64,000 nucleotides of DNA, taken from contig NZ_QRHA01000005.1 in NCBI RefSeq assembly GCF_003367475.1, positions 1 to 64,000 of the forward strand, written 5' to 3'. The position numbers and the translations under genes were made by a program. The notes below the pieces were generated by a model. It saw nothing but the letters and a program-made list of their open reading frames with translations, was not told the origin of the DNA and ran no database searches. Origin of the DNA: Alteromonas aestuariivivens. GTDB taxonomy: Bacteria > Pseudomonadota > Gammaproteobacteria > Enterobacterales > Alteromonadaceae. Positions 15,926 through 26,524 of this stretch are shown in pieces; the first letter of the stretch is position 1; each line of letters begins with the position of its first letter.

Positions 15926-18018
15926 AGCTGCAGCACCCAGCACTGATGGATGTTGGCATGACGGGCAAAATCTTCCGGAATGCTGGCCTTGCTCACATCT
16001 TCCACGCTGAACCCCATGGCTTCCAACTCCAGGGTTTCCAGTTTGAATCCACGCCGGTTGTTGGAAAAGATGATGGTTCCACCGGGACGCAAGCATTTGC
16101 GCGCTTCAGTAAGTAAGCGCAGGTGATCCCGTTGCACGTCCCAGGTGGTATTCATGCGTTTTGAATTGGAAAACGAAGGCGGATCGATAAAGATCAAATC
16201 GTACTGGCCGCTGTGCTGGCCCAGCCACTGGGTACAATCAGCCTGTATAAACGCGTACGGCCCATTTAAATTGTTAAGCCTAAAGTTGTCTTTGGCCCAC
16301 TGCAGATAGGTGTTCGACATATCCACGGTGGTAACAGAGCGGGCCTTACCCAGTGCGGCAAACACCGACACGCTGCCGGTATAGGAAAACAGGTTTAATA
16401 CGTCCTTTTGGGCCGCGCGCTCCCTCACCCACTGACGGGTGATGCGATGATCAAGAAACAGGCCGGTATCAAGATAATCCGTCAGGTTCACCAGTAGTTT
16501 GGCACCGTTTTCCCACACCTCAAGCCGTTCGCCTTTGGTGTCAAACTTGTCGTACTGGTTCTTGCCCTTTTGCTGGCTGCGCACTTTCAGAGCGATATTC
16601 TTCGCTGACACGCCAGTGGCCGCTGGAAGGTACATGAGCACTTCCTGAATACGCCGGCGGGCTTTGTCTTCCGACACGGTTTTCGGCGGCGCGTACTCCT
16701 GCACAACCAGCCAGTCTGCATAACGGTCTACCGCTACATTGTATTCGGGCAGGTCGGCGTCATAAATGCGGTAACAGTTGGTGTCCTGCTGATCTATCCA
16801 GCGCTTCATGCGCTTGAGGTTTTTCCTGATACGGTTGGCGAAATCATGCTGTTCGGCGTCACCACCAAATTGCTGACAATTACCTGCGTCCATCGGGTAA
16901 TTCACCAAACGGCATTCCAGCGGGCCATTGTTCATGGCGTAATCTTTCTCCGCCCGCAGCTTGAGTACTCTGAGTAAGTCGCGGTTACTGCTCAGCAGGG
17001 TAACCTGCCAGCCTTGCCAGGCTTCCTTGAGCTGCCTGCCCCACTGGGCAAACAGAGGAATAAGTTCAGCAAGCTCCCCCAACCGCTCACCGTAAGGCGG
17101 GTTGGAAACCAGATAACCGGCTTGTTTGGTTGGCGGTGATGCCTTGCTGGCATCCTGTACCGAAAACTGGATGTCGTTAAATACGCCTGCCTCGTCGGCA
17201 TTTTTTCGCGCGATGGCGACCAGTTTGCGGCTAACGTCGCTGGCATAAATTGGCTGTTCAATACGGCGCTGGGCCCCGAAGGCCTTTTCGAGCAAGGCAT
17301 CCCAGGTTTTTGGCTGATGCTGTAACCAGTGGCTGAAACCCCAGCGATCGCGCTTTATGCCCGGTGCTATGTTACGGGCAATGTAAGCCGCTTCAATCGC
17401 AATGGTGCCAGAACCGCACATCACATCAATCAGCGGTGCCTGCATGTTGTCGGTCCAGCCGGAACGCATCAGCATGGCACAGGCAATGTGCTCTTTGAGC
17501 GGCGCTGACCCGGTATCCTGGCGATAGGCCCGCTGGTGTAGGCTCTGACCACAGAGGTCCAGGCCGAGCAGCAGCCGGTCCCGCTGACAGCGGGCATAGA
17601 TGGAAATATCGGGCTGACTTCGGTCCACCGAGGGACGATGGCCTAACTCTTCGTTAAACTGATCGACAATCGCATCTTTGATACGCACTGCGCCAAACTG
17701 GGTGTTTTTAATCGCCCGATTGGTGCCGACAAACTGCACGCTTAAGGTATGCTTATGGCTCATGTGCTGTTGCCAGTCAACCGACTGGGCACACTGGTAC
17801 AAGGCATCAGCAGAATCGCTTTTGCCTTCAGCCAGTAACCAGATAACCCGGTTCGCCAGCCTTGACCACAGACACAGGGTATAGGCCTGCTCCAGCGTGC
17901 CTTCAAACATCAGGGTACCGGGCGACACTTTCACTTCAGCACCGGGCACCAGGTTTAGGACTTCCTGTTTAAGCAGTTCGTCCAGACCACGACTGGTAGT
18001 TACGAGTATTTTATTCAT
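15922..18018 (-). CDS. rlmL: Bifunctional 23S rRNA methyltransferase RlmKL
   Basis: A 698-residue fusion of two methyltransferases that make m2G2445 (RlmL part) and m7G2069 (RlmK part) in 23S rRNA. The N-terminal part carries a THUMP domain (about 45-155) and the NPPYGERLGE motif near 310; the C-terminal part has FIDPPSFSNSKRM near 610 and a SAM-binding region around NLFSYTGSVSVFAA. ATG at 18018 (MNKILVTTSRG) is preferred over a TTG three codons upstream; a GGTGAG sequence lies about 11 bases ahead. Downstream genes are coupled by ATGA overlaps. Confidence 0.95.
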   Translation of the reverse strand: MNKILVTTSRGLDELLKQEVLNLVPGAEVKVSPGTLMFEGTLEQAYTLCLWSRLANRVIWLLAEGKSDSADALYQCAQSVDWQQHMSHKHTLSVQFVGTNRAIKNTQFGAVRIKDAIVDQFNEELGHRPSVDRSQPDISIYARCQRDRLLLGLDLCGQSLHQRAYRQDTGSAPLKEHIACAMLMRSGWTDNMQAPLIDVMCGSGTIAIEAAYIARNIAPGIKRDRWGFSHWLQHQPKTWDALLEKAFGAQRRIEQPIYASDVSRKLVAIARKNADEAGVFNDIQFSVQDASKASPPTKQAGYLVSNPPYGERLGELAELIPLFAQWGRQLKEAWQGWQVTLLSSNRDLLRVLKLRAEKDYAMNNGPLECRLVNYPMDAGNCQQFGGDAEQHDFANRIRKNLKRMKRWIDQQDTNCYRIYDADLPEYNVAVDRYADWLVVQEYAPPKTVSEDKARRRIQEVLMYLPAATGVSAKNIALKVRSQQKGKNQYDKFDTKGERLEVWENGAKLLVNLTDYLDTGLFLDHRITRQWVRERAAQKDVLNLFSYTGSVSVFAALGKARSVTTVDMSNTYLQWAKDNFRLNNLNGPYAFIQADCTQWLGQHSGQYDLIFIDPPSFSNSKRMNTTWDVQRDHLRLLTEARKCLRPGGTIIFSNNRRGFKLETLELEAMGFSVEDVSKASIPEDFARHANIHQCWVLQL

Positions 18019-18072
18019 AGCAGGCAAATCTCACCGCGCATAGGCGCATGGATGTAGCATCAAATTGGCGTT

Positions 18073-19080
18073 TCACAGGGCTTTAACGCACTGTTTAACC
18101 AGTTCCGGGCCCTGGTAGATAAACGCCGAATATATCTGCACCAGTGAAGCACCGGCATCAATTCTGTCTTTCGCCGCCTGTGGGCTGTCAATGCCCCCAA
18201 CACCAATAATCGGAATGGCCCGGTCCAGCGCCTTAGAAAGTTTGCGGGTCACCAACAAGCTCATGTCGGTTAACACCGAACCACTCAGACCACCCGCCTC
18301 TTCACTGTTTGGAAGGCCTGCCACCGCTTCACGGCTTAGCGTGGTATTGGTTGCAATCACACCGTCCATTTTGCTGTTGAGCAAAGAACCAGCGATGCTG
18401 TTGATCTCCTCGTCGTTCAGATCCGGGGCAATTTTAATGAACAGAGGCACATACTTGCTGTGAGTCTGACACAGGGTTTCCTGCGCAGCTTTCAGGCCGG
18501 TGAGCAGGTTGTCCAGCGCTTCTCCGTACTGCAGATTCCGCAATCCGGGCGTATTGGGCGAGGAAATGTTCACCGTAACGTAACTGGCGTAAGGGTATAC
18601 CTTGTTCAGGCAAATCAGGTAGTCTTCCAGTGCCCTGGCTTCTTCGGTGTCTTTGTTTTTACCGATATTAATGCCAATTACGCCTTGGTAACGGCTCTGT
18701 TTGACCTGTTCAACCAGGTAATCAACACCTTTATTGTTGAAGCCCATACGGTTAATAATGGCCTGTTTTTCCGGAATGCGGAATAAACGGGGCTTGGGAT
18801 TACCCGGCTGTGGACGGGGCGTGACTGTGCCTACCTCAACAAAACCAAAACCCATGGCACCAAAAGCGTCGATACACTCACCGTTCTTGTCCAGCCCAGC
18901 TGCCAACCCTACCGGATTATCAAAGGTAAGCCCGGCAACTTTCACTGGTTTTCTTTCCAGACGGGTGCTGTAAAGGGACTTCAACGGGGTGTGTTGGGTT
19001 TGGTGCAAAGTCCGGATGGTCAGGTCATGACTGAATTCTGCAGGAAACTGTAACAGCAGTTTTTGGCCTAAAGATAACAT
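18073..19080 (-). CDS. pyrD: Dihydroorotate dehydrogenase, class 2 (quinone-linked)
   Basis: A 335-residue FMN enzyme that oxidises dihydroorotate to orotate with quinone, step four of UMP synthesis, at the inner face of the cytoplasmic membrane. The N-terminal helical extension marks class 2. Seen are [16 protein letters not shown] near 52-67, [14 protein letters not shown] with the catalytic serine, [11 protein letters not shown], and [19 protein letters not shown] for FMN phosphate. It sits 54 bp upstream of rlmL on the same strand, behind the gdh terminator. Confidence 0.96.
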   Translation of the reverse strand: MLSLGQKLLLQFPAEFSHDLTIRTLHQTQHTPLKSLYSTRLERKPVKVAGLTFDNPVGLAAGLDKNGECIDAFGAMGFGFVEVGTVTPRPQPGNPKPRLFRIPEKQAIINRMGFNNKGVDYLVEQVKQSRYQGVIGINIGKNKDTEEARALEDYLICLNKVYPYASYVTVNISSPNTPGLRNLQYGEALDNLLTGLKAAQETLCQTHSKYVPLFIKIAPDLNDEEINSIAGSLLNSKMDGVIATNTTLSREAVAGLPNSEEAGGLSGSVLTDMSLLVTRKLSKALDRAIPIIGVGGIDSPQAAKDRIDAGASLVQIYSAFIYQGPELVKQCVKAL

Positions 19081-19090
19081 GAAACACCAT

Positions 19091-19115
19091 AAAAAAGCCC
19101 TGCTGAGCAGGGCTT
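19091..19115 (-). terminator. Intrinsic terminator of the NAD-glutamate dehydrogenase gene
   Basis: AAGCCCTGC (19095-19103) pairs perfectly with GCAGGGCTT (19107-19115), loop TGA. On the minus strand it is followed by six T. It lies 24 bp past the gdh stop and just before pyrD. Confidence 0.88.
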
Positions 19116-19138
19116 GGTCAGTTCAGAATGGGGGTATT

Positions 19139-22100
19139 CTAATGGTTCGACTTAACGCTTAAAAGCATCAATTCACGTAATGCCACAGAAAACTTGGCAA
19201 ATTCGTGAGTACTGCTGGTTTTGAACTCCGACATCATGTGATACCAGCGTTTCAGCAGAGTCTGGTTTTGATCCATCCAGTTACCCAGGATTTCATCCGC
19301 GTCTTTGGCATCAGGGCGGGAATGCAGCAGATTCGCCGTAATCGAACGCTGCTGCCAGTCGAGCTCTTCGCGATAGGAAGCCCGCGCCAGCGCCTGCCAG
19401 TGATTGGATACCGCCTGATTGTTGATCTGGTCGAGGAACCAGTGCAATTCCAGTCGGGAACCCAGCTCAAAGTACAGTTTGGCAATCACATCGTGACCAT
19501 GGCTGGCAACCTCGTTGATTTGTGCCAAATCGAGGCTTGAGAACATATTGGAGAAGCTGGCAACCTGATAGGCTATGTCATCCGGCACACCTGCCTTGAT
19601 CAAACGTGAGGTCGCAGACTCAAGCTGCGCATACTCGTCTTCTACCAGGTAATGCTGCAGATTACGGGAAAGATCATCGAAGGTGCTGCGATAGCTGTCG
19701 ATGGCTTCCTGAATCCCCGCGGACTTGCTACCGTGGCGAATGTACCAGCGGGCACTGCGGCGCATGGTGCGGCGGGTAGCCTCCAGCATTTCCAGTTGCA
19801 GATCGGCGCTTATCACATTGTCCAGCTGCTCTATGCGTTTCCACAATGGGCCAATGTTAAAGATGCCTTTAACAATTGAATAGGCATTGGCGATTTCTGC
19901 CACATTGGCACCGGTTTCTTCCTGCATGCGGAATACAAAATTCAGCCCCATGTCGTTGACCATATTGTTGGTCAGCTTGGTGGCAATAATTTCGCTACGC
20001 AGAGGGTGATCCTGCATTTGTGCGGCAAATTTTTCCCGTAGTACCGTCGGGAAGGCTTCAATCAACAGCTTGCCGTGATACGGGTTCTGGGTGATCTCAG
20101 GGATGTTCAGCGCATCCTTAAGCACCATTTTGCCGTATGCAATCAACACACTCAGTTCCGGACGGGTCAGGCCCTGGTCGGAAGCCACGCGATCGGAAAT
20201 TTCATCATCGCTGGGAATAAATTCCAGTTCGCGGTTCAACGCCCCTTCCCGCTCCAGGCCATGAATAAAGCGAAGCTGCTCTTTCAGCTGGGTAACACCG
20301 GCTCGCTCTGTAATGGAGATGGACTGGGTCTGGCGATAACAATCGTTAATAACGATTTGTGCCACATCGTCAGTCATGTCATACAACAGTTTATTACGCT
20401 GCTTAACCGTCAGATCTCCGGCGTTAACCAGGCTGTTGAGCAAGATCTTGATGTTCACTTCGTTATCGGAACAATCCACACCGCCCACGTTGTCGATAAA
20501 GTCGGTGTTTACGCGCCCGCCGTGTGCCGCGTATTCAACACGGCCCAGTTGGGTAAGGCCCAGGTTGCCGCCTTCGCCGACGATTTTGGCTTTGACGTCC
20601 TGGCCATTAACCCGCAGGTCATCGTTGGCGCGGTCACCCACATCGGAATGGGATTCCTTGCGGCTCTTGATGTAGGTACCAATTCCACCGTTCCAAATCA
20701 GGTCCACAGGCATTTTCAGCATATTGTGGATCAGTTCGTTGGGAGTCATTGTGACCTGACGGGTGCCCAGGCAACGCTTCATTTCTGGCGTCAGCTTAAT
20801 GGATTTGGCTGCCCGGCTGAAAATGCCTCCGCCTTTGGATATCAGGCTGGAATCGTAGTCTTCCCAGCTCAGTTGCGGGTTTTCAAACAGACGCTTGCGC
20901 TCCCTGTAACTGGAAGCCGCATCCGGATTCGGGTCAAAGAAAATGTGCAAATGGTTAAATGCACCAACCAGACGGGTGTGTTCCGACAACAGCATGCCAT
21001 TACCGAATACATCCCCTGCCATATCACCGATACCCACACAGGTAAAATCGGTGGTCTGGCAGTCAATACCAATTTCCCGAAAGTGGCGCTTGACCGATTC
21101 CCAGCCACCACGGGCGGTGATACCCATTTTCTTGTGGTCGTATCCAATGCTGCCACCGGACGCAAAGGCATCACCGAGCCAGAAGCCGTATTCTTCGGAA
21201 ATGCCATTGGCAATGTCAGAAAAGGTTGCTGTACCTTTGTCGGCGGCGACAACCAGATAAGGGTCATCATCGTCCAGGCGCACCACATCTTTTGGCGGCA
21301 CAATCTGACCGTCAACAATGTTGTCGGTGATGTCGAGCAAACTGCGAATAAAAGTGCGGTAGCAAGCCTGCCCTTCGGCCTGAATTGCTTCACGGCCCTG
21401 GCCAACCGGCAATTGCTTGCACACGAAGCCGCCCTTGGCACCAACCGGAACAATTACCGTATTTTTCACCTGTTGGGCTTTTACCAGGCCCAGAATTTCC
21501 GTACGGAAATCTTCCTGCCGGTCAGACCAGCGCAAGCCGCCACGGGCTACTTTTCCACCCCGCAGATGCACCCCTTCTACCCGTGGGCTGTACACAAACA
21601 CTTCAAATTTGGGCAGTGGCAGCGGCATATCCGGAATTTTTTCCGGCATCATTTTGAACGATACATAGGACTTTTCGTAACCCTGCTCGTCCGGCTGATA
21701 GAAGTTGGTTCGCAGGGTGGCTTTCATCATATCCAGATAACGACGGATAATACGATCGTCATCGAGGTTACCCACGTTGTCGAGTTGGGCTTTGATTTCT
21801 TCAAACAGGCTATCAAGCTTTTTCTGACTGCGTTTTCTGGCCGGGTCGAAAGCCTGCTCAAAATAGGCCACCAGTAAACGGGCGATATCCGGGTAATTGG
21901 ACAGTGTATTGGCTATGTAATCACGGCTGAATGAAGAACCGGTCTGACGCATATATTTTGCGTAGGCACGCAGAATGGTGACTTTACGGCCGGTCATGCC
22001 TGCGCCCAATATCAGGCGGTTAAAGGCATCGTCTTCCAGAACGTTGTACCAGACCTTGGAAAAGGCGTCCTGAAACAGTTGCTGGGCTTTTTCCATGTCC

Positions 22101-23977
22101 ATGTGCTGCCCGCTTTTGTGCAGCATGGTGAAATCCATCACCCAGTTGCGCTCACCTTCGGCACAGGTAATTTTATACGGGCTTTCGTCCACCACTCTCA
22201 GACCGAAGTTTTCAAGCATTGGCAGTACATCCGAAAGGTGAATCGGTTCTGCTTTATGGAACAGTTTCAGCTTCACAATCTGGCTGTCGGACTGTTCTTC
22301 CTGCGGGCGGTAGAACAACATATCAAGCGTATGGTTTTCGTCCAGCAATTCCAGCTTTTCAATATCAATCAGGGCTGCGCCGGGCAGATTCTGTTCCATG
22401 TAACTGCGGGAAAACGCGTTATTGTATTTACGCTCTAGGCTCTTGCCTTTGGCTTCACCATGGGTGGCGACAATGGCTGACGCGAGACGATCGTTCCAGG
22501 TCTTGGTCAGCTCAATAATGTTATTTTCAATTTCCTTCACGTCGAATTCCGCAGTGTTGTCTTGAACTCGGGCAATGTAATGAGTACGGGCATAAACCGA
22601 CTCAGAAAAGAAGGTGGTGAATTCCACTTCCTCTACCGCCCCCAGCGAGGCTTTCAGCAAAGCCTGGGTTTCCTTACGCAATTGGGTGTTGTAGCGTTCC
22701 CTGGGAACAAAGACCAGACAGGAAAAAAAGCGCCCGAACACGTCTTTGCGAATGAACAGCCGCGAAATGCCGCGCTCCTGCATCTGGAAAATACCCATGA
22801 CAATTTGTGCCAGTTCTTCGGCAGGTGTTTGCAGCAGTTCGTCACGGGGGTAAGTTTCAACAATATTGACAAACGCTTTGTAGGCGTGGGTTCCCGATTC
22901 AAAGCCGGAGAGCTCACACACACGTTTGATTTTTTCCCGCAGGATAGGCAACTGGGTAACGCTGTAATTGTAAAATGCCGCTGAATACAAGCCCAGGAAA
23001 CGGTGTTCGCCCACAACCTGACCGGCTTCGTTAAACACCTTGATACCGATGTAATCCATGTGCGCCGGCCGATGAACCCGGGAGCGGGAATTGGTTTTGG
23101 TTACCAGCAACGGCGACTTACTCAAAGCTTCTGCACGGGCCGTGGCAGGAAGTTTTGATAACAGACGCTCACGATCACTGATGGAATTTTTCATCAGTCC
23201 GAGACTGGTGTCGTTCTCCGGGATCCAGCGGTGATCCCCTTCGATGGCCTTTATGCTGTAGTAGCGATAGCCCATCAGGGTAAAATTATGATCAACCAGC
23301 CATTCCAGAAATGCCTGAATGTGCTGTTTTTCCTTATCGGACACCGGCCAGTTGAGTGACTGGCTGTTTTCGGTAATGGAGCTCAGCTGTTCAGACATGG
23401 GTAGCCAGTCGTTGACCGCCAGCGATACCTCGTCGACAACCGAATGCAGTTCTTTGGTCAGAGCGTCCAGTTCCTTGCGGCTGGTCTGACGGTCAATTTC
23501 AATAAAAATGACCGTTTCCTTTTGCGTGCCCTTAACCTTTTTACCGGGTTCAACCACATCGGTGATCTTGCTGGCTTCGTCTCTGACGAGCCCTATGGGG
23601 CTGTGAAGGAATAAATGGGCGGTGATCCCGAGGCGATTCAGTGCCATGCGTACCGAATCGACCAAAAAAGGCATATCCTTGACGATGATCTCAACAATAG
23701 TATGGGTGGAATGCCAACCGTGTTTACTGATCTCGGGGTTAAACACCCGGATGTATTGCTCGTCGCTGTCAAATTTGTCCAGCGCATTCCACAAACTCAG
23801 CGTGGCACCGTAAAGGTCGCTGTCGTTACGGTTTTCTAAATCATCACTGGAAATATTTTTATAGAGTACCTGGCCGAATTGCTTCACCAGTGTTTTTTGT
23901 TGTGCATCCACCTTTTTGTCGATTAGCGAGTAAACGTTGTCAAGCAAAACAGAATGGCGTTGCGAAGTGACAGTCAT
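19139..23977 (-). CDS. gdhB: NAD-specific glutamate dehydrogenase, 180-kDa class
   Basis: A 1612-residue enzyme of the large bacterial GDH family (PF05088), which deaminates glutamate to 2-oxoglutarate with NAD, mainly in amino acid catabolism. The long N-terminal part holds ACT-like regulatory domains. The catalytic region around 800-1250 shows GGLRWSDRQEDFRTEILGL, VPVGAKGGFVCKQ, GIGDMAGDVFGNGML, IWNGGIGTYIKS and GEGGNLGLTQLGRVEYA. Length matches Pseudomonas and Streptomyces homologues. It is a single-gene unit between two terminators, with AAGG upstream of ATG. A 600-codon open frame lies antisense to its middle and is taken as a codon-usage artefact. Confidence 0.95.
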   Translation of the reverse strand: MTVTSQRHSVLLDNVYSLIDKKVDAQQKTLVKQFGQVLYKNISSDDLENRNDSDLYGATLSLWNALDKFDSDEQYIRVFNPEISKHGWHSTHTIVEIIVKDMPFLVDSVRMALNRLGITAHLFLHSPIGLVRDEASKITDVVEPGKKVKGTQKETVIFIEIDRQTSRKELDALTKELHSVVDEVSLAVNDWLPMSEQLSSITENSQSLNWPVSDKEKQHIQAFLEWLVDHNFTLMGYRYYSIKAIEGDHRWIPENDTSLGLMKNSISDRERLLSKLPATARAEALSKSPLLVTKTNSRSRVHRPAHMDYIGIKVFNEAGQVVGEHRFLGLYSAAFYNYSVTQLPILREKIKRVCELSGFESGTHAYKAFVNIVETYPRDELLQTPAEELAQIVMGIFQMQERGISRLFIRKDVFGRFFSCLVFVPRERYNTQLRKETQALLKASLGAVEEVEFTTFFSESVYARTHYIARVQDNTAEFDVKEIENNIIELTKTWNDRLASAIVATHGEAKGKSLERKYNNAFSRSYMEQNLPGAALIDIEKLELLDENHTLDMLFYRPQEEQSDSQIVKLKLFHKAEPIHLSDVLPMLENFGLRVVDESPYKITCAEGERNWVMDFTMLHKSGQHMDMEKAQQLFQDAFSKVWYNVLEDDAFNRLILGAGMTGRKVTILRAYAKYMRQTGSSFSRDYIANTLSNYPDIARLLVAYFEQAFDPARKRSQKKLDSLFEEIKAQLDNVGNLDDDRIIRRYLDMMKATLRTNFYQPDEQGYEKSYVSFKMMPEKIPDMPLPLPKFEVFVYSPRVEGVHLRGGKVARGGLRWSDRQEDFRTEILGLVKAQQVKNTVIVPVGAKGGFVCKQLPVGQGREAIQAEGQACYRTFIRSLLDITDNIVDGQIVPPKDVVRLDDDDPYLVVAADKGTATFSDIANGISEEYGFWLGDAFASGGSIGYDHKKMGITARGGWESVKRHFREIGIDCQTTDFTCVGIGDMAGDVFGNGMLLSEHTRLVGAFNHLHIFFDPNPDAASSYRERKRLFENPQLSWEDYDSSLISKGGGIFSRAAKSIKLTPEMKRCLGTRQVTMTPNELIHNMLKMPVDLIWNGGIGTYIKSRKESHSDVGDRANDDLRVNGQDVKAKIVGEGGNLGLTQLGRVEYAAHGGRVNTDFIDNVGGVDCSDNEVNIKILLNSLVNAGDLTVKQRNKLLYDMTDDVAQIVINDCYRQTQSISITERAGVTQLKEQLRFIHGLEREGALNRELEFIPSDDEISDRVASDQGLTRPELSVLIAYGKMVLKDALNIPEITQNPYHGKLLIEAFPTVLREKFAAQMQDHPLRSEIIATKLTNNMVNDMGLNFVFRMQEETGANVAEIANAYSIVKGIFNIGPLWKRIEQLDNVISADLQLEMLEATRRTMRRSARWYIRHGSKSAGIQEAIDSYRSTFDDLSRNLQHYLVEDEYAQLESATSRLIKAGVPDDIAYQVASFSNMFSSLDLAQINEVASHGHDVIAKLYFELGSRLELHWFLDQINNQAVSNHWQALARASYREELDWQQRSITANLLHSRPDAKDADEILGNWMDQNQTLLKRWYHMMSEFKTSSTHEFAKFSVALRELMLLSVKSNH

Positions 23978-24102
23978 GTTAAAACCTTAGTTTTGTCGTA
24001 AGTGCATATCTAGCGCGCGCTATTTTCGCTAAAACGGGAATCCAATAAAAGCCCCTTTTTAACCATTAGTTAACAGATTAGATAAGTATGCACAAAAGGC
24101 CG

Positions 24103-24129
24103 AAAAAAAAGGGCCCGAAGGCCCTTTTT
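24103..24129 (-). terminator. Intrinsic terminator downstream of the RND transporter gene
   Basis: AAAAAGGGCC (24106-24115) pairs perfectly with GGCCCTTTTT (24120-24129) around a CGAA loop. On the minus strand the stem ends in eight T. It closes the DUF1302-to-RND unit 52 bp after the last stop. Confidence 0.88.
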
Positions 24130-24181
24130 AATGCGTAGCTATGCAAAAATATTTTTTACACTTGCTGTATTTTCAGTTCGC

Positions 24182-26515
24182 TTAATCTGCATTTGTGTCT
24201 ATGTTTCGTTTGGGCCATAAAAAACGAGCCAAAGCGGGTAATACGATGATGGCACCCAGCATATTCACCAGGAACATAAATGTGAGCAAAATGCCCATGT
24301 CCATCTGGAATTTGAGTGTTGAAAATACCCAGGTACTGACACCTATCGCCAAGGTTATACCAGTGAACAAAACGGCGCTGCCACGTTCCTGAAGTGCTTT
24401 GGTGTAAGCAAGTTGAACACTGTCACCACGCTTAAGACGGTAGCTCATGGTGGACAGCACATAAATCCCATAATCCACACCAATACCTACGCCCAGGGCA
24501 ATCACCGGCAGAGTCGACACCGTAAGGCCTATTTCAAGCAGGGTCATCAGCGCCTGGGCCAGCACGGATACCACAAACAGCGGGATAACGACGGAAAGTG
24601 TTGCACGTACAGACCAGAAGCTCAGCAGGCAAAGCGCTATCACTGCGCCGAATACATAGGCCATCATGGGGATTTGTGCCGCCGCCACCGCTTCGTTGGT
24701 TGCCGCCATCACGCCCACCGGCCCTGACGCCAGACTGAAGGTCATATCGTCGGTTTCAAACTCCTTACGAAACTGCTTAACAGCATCGACTACCCGGCTG
24801 ATGGTTTCCGCCTTGTGGTCCTGCATAAACAGAATAATTGGCATTACCGAACAATCACCATTCAGCAGACCGGATGAGGAAGGTATGCGGGAAATGGCCT
24901 GCACCAGTGTCTGCTGATTGCGCGGAAGCACCTGCCATTTTACGTTGCCTTCGTTGTAACCGGCGTTAACGATTTTGGCCACTGAAGCCAGTGAAACCGT
25001 TGACTGCACCCCATCGACGTTTTCCATTCGCCACTGGAAGTCGTCAATGGCTTTCATCACGGAGTGCGAAGTACAGGCTTCAGGCGAAGTTTCTACCAGA
25101 ACAGAGAGGTAATCGACAGTTACTTCATAACGGTCCGTAATCAGGAAAGTATCCTGATTATACCGGGAGTCTTCATGCAACGAAGGAGCACCGGCATGAA
25201 GATCACCAATTTTCATGTGCTGGGATTGCATGAAACCGGCAACGAACAGCACAGTGGTAATCGCAAGAATCCAGGCAGCAGGCTTTTTGTACGAACACTT
25301 CGCCACCCAGGACCAAAAGCGCTCTGAGTGTTGCTCTTTGTTGGCAAAACGATCGACGTAATGTTCACCGAATTGCAAAAAACTCATCAGTACGGGCAGT
25401 AATACCAAGTTGGTAAAGATGATCACGGCCACACCCATGCTGGCGGTGATAGCCAGTTCACGAATGATGCCGATGTCGATAACCAGCAGTGTCAGAAAGC
25501 CTACGGTATCCGACAACAGGGCAATGCCCCCCGGGATAAGCAGACTGTGAAAAGCCGCCATGGCGGCGTGTTTCGCACCCATGCCCGAGACCGCACGCTT
25601 TTCTACCGCGTTGATCATTTGCACACCGTGGCTGACACCAATGGCAAAAACCAGAAACGGGACCAGAATCGACATGGGATCCAAACCGAACCCCAATACC
25701 GTCAGCAAACCCAGTTGCCATACTACTGCAATGACAGAACAAAGCAGCGGCAGTATGGTGAGCATGATGCTGCGTGAGAAAAAATACACCATCACAGCGG
25801 TAATGGCGATGGCTATGGCGAAGAACATCACCACATCTTTGGCACCATCGGCCACATCGCCGATCATTTTGGCAAACCCAATCACATGAATGGAAATACG
25901 ATCGTTTTCAAACTGCCCACGCAGTTTGGATTCAAGCTCGCCTGCCAGCGCCAGTGTGTTCAATGACTCGCCGGTCTGAGGGTCAATATCCAGAAGTTGC
26001 GCGGTTACCATTGCGCAGCTGTAATCATTGGAAACCTGACGGCCAACAATGTTGGCCTTCTCTATATTGGCGGCTACCAGTTCCAGTGCCCTTGGGTTGG
26101 CCGAATTAAAATCGGCCGGTATCACCGGGCCACCGGCGAAACCTCCTTCAACGATTTCGGTAAACCGTGTTGAAGGCGAAAACAGGGACACTACCAGAGA
26201 ACGGTTAACACCGTTGATGAAAAACAGCTGGTCGTGGACATTCTTGAGTGTGTCAAAAAAGTTCTGATTGAAGATATTACCGTTACGATCACACACGGAA
26301 ACCAACACATTGTTGGCACCACCAAAATCTTTGCGGTGCTTCATGTAGGTTTGCATGTAGGGGTGATTGAGCGGAATGTTCTTTTCAAACCCGGCGTCGA
26401 GTTTCATGTTTGAGGCCTGATAGCCCAAAAACAGCGTAAGCAGGGCAAACAGGCCCACTACGAGCCTGCGGTTACCAAAAATCAGGTGTTCAAGAAAATG
26501 AATGATTCTGGACAT
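24182..26515 (-). CDS. RND/MMPL-family transporter with sterol-sensing-like core
   Basis: A 777-residue inner-membrane protein of the RND superfamily (MMPL/SSD type). One N-terminal helix (VVGLFALLTLFLGYQA) is followed by a large periplasmic loop, five helices, a second loop and a second bundle; GVGIGVDYGIYVLSTMSYRLKRG near 690 is the typical charged helix 4 region. It lacks the length of AcrB-type pumps and no membrane-fusion protein is nearby. Family members move lipids, hopanoids or other hydrophobic molecules. It is last in a cluster with YCF48-like, DUF1329 and DUF1302 proteins, so it probably energises transfer of a hydrophobic substrate across the envelope. Substrate and direction are unknown. 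Confidence 0.85.
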   Translation of the reverse strand: MSRIIHFLEHLIFGNRRLVVGLFALLTLFLGYQASNMKLDAGFEKNIPLNHPYMQTYMKHRKDFGGANNVLVSVCDRNGNIFNQNFFDTLKNVHDQLFFINGVNRSLVVSLFSPSTRFTEIVEGGFAGGPVIPADFNSANPRALELVAANIEKANIVGRQVSNDYSCAMVTAQLLDIDPQTGESLNTLALAGELESKLRGQFENDRISIHVIGFAKMIGDVADGAKDVVMFFAIAIAITAVMVYFFSRSIMLTILPLLCSVIAVVWQLGLLTVLGFGLDPMSILVPFLVFAIGVSHGVQMINAVEKRAVSGMGAKHAAMAAFHSLLIPGGIALLSDTVGFLTLLVIDIGIIRELAITASMGVAVIIFTNLVLLPVLMSFLQFGEHYVDRFANKEQHSERFWSWVAKCSYKKPAAWILAITTVLFVAGFMQSQHMKIGDLHAGAPSLHEDSRYNQDTFLITDRYEVTVDYLSVLVETSPEACTSHSVMKAIDDFQWRMENVDGVQSTVSLASVAKIVNAGYNEGNVKWQVLPRNQQTLVQAISRIPSSSGLLNGDCSVMPIILFMQDHKAETISRVVDAVKQFRKEFETDDMTFSLASGPVGVMAATNEAVAAAQIPMMAYVFGAVIALCLLSFWSVRATLSVVIPLFVVSVLAQALMTLLEIGLTVSTLPVIALGVGIGVDYGIYVLSTMSYRLKRGDSVQLAYTKALQERGSAVLFTGITLAIGVSTWVFSTLKFQMDMGILLTFMFLVNMLGAIIVLPALARFLWPKRNIDTNAD

Positions 26516-26524
26516 GTAATCTTC

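Noticed and set aside
20075-21877. A 600-codon open frame on the plus strand antisense to the NAD-glutamate dehydrogenase gene.
   Set aside because: It lies wholly within a strongly conserved gene, shows no recognisable domain and has no ribosome site; codon bias of the real gene explains it.
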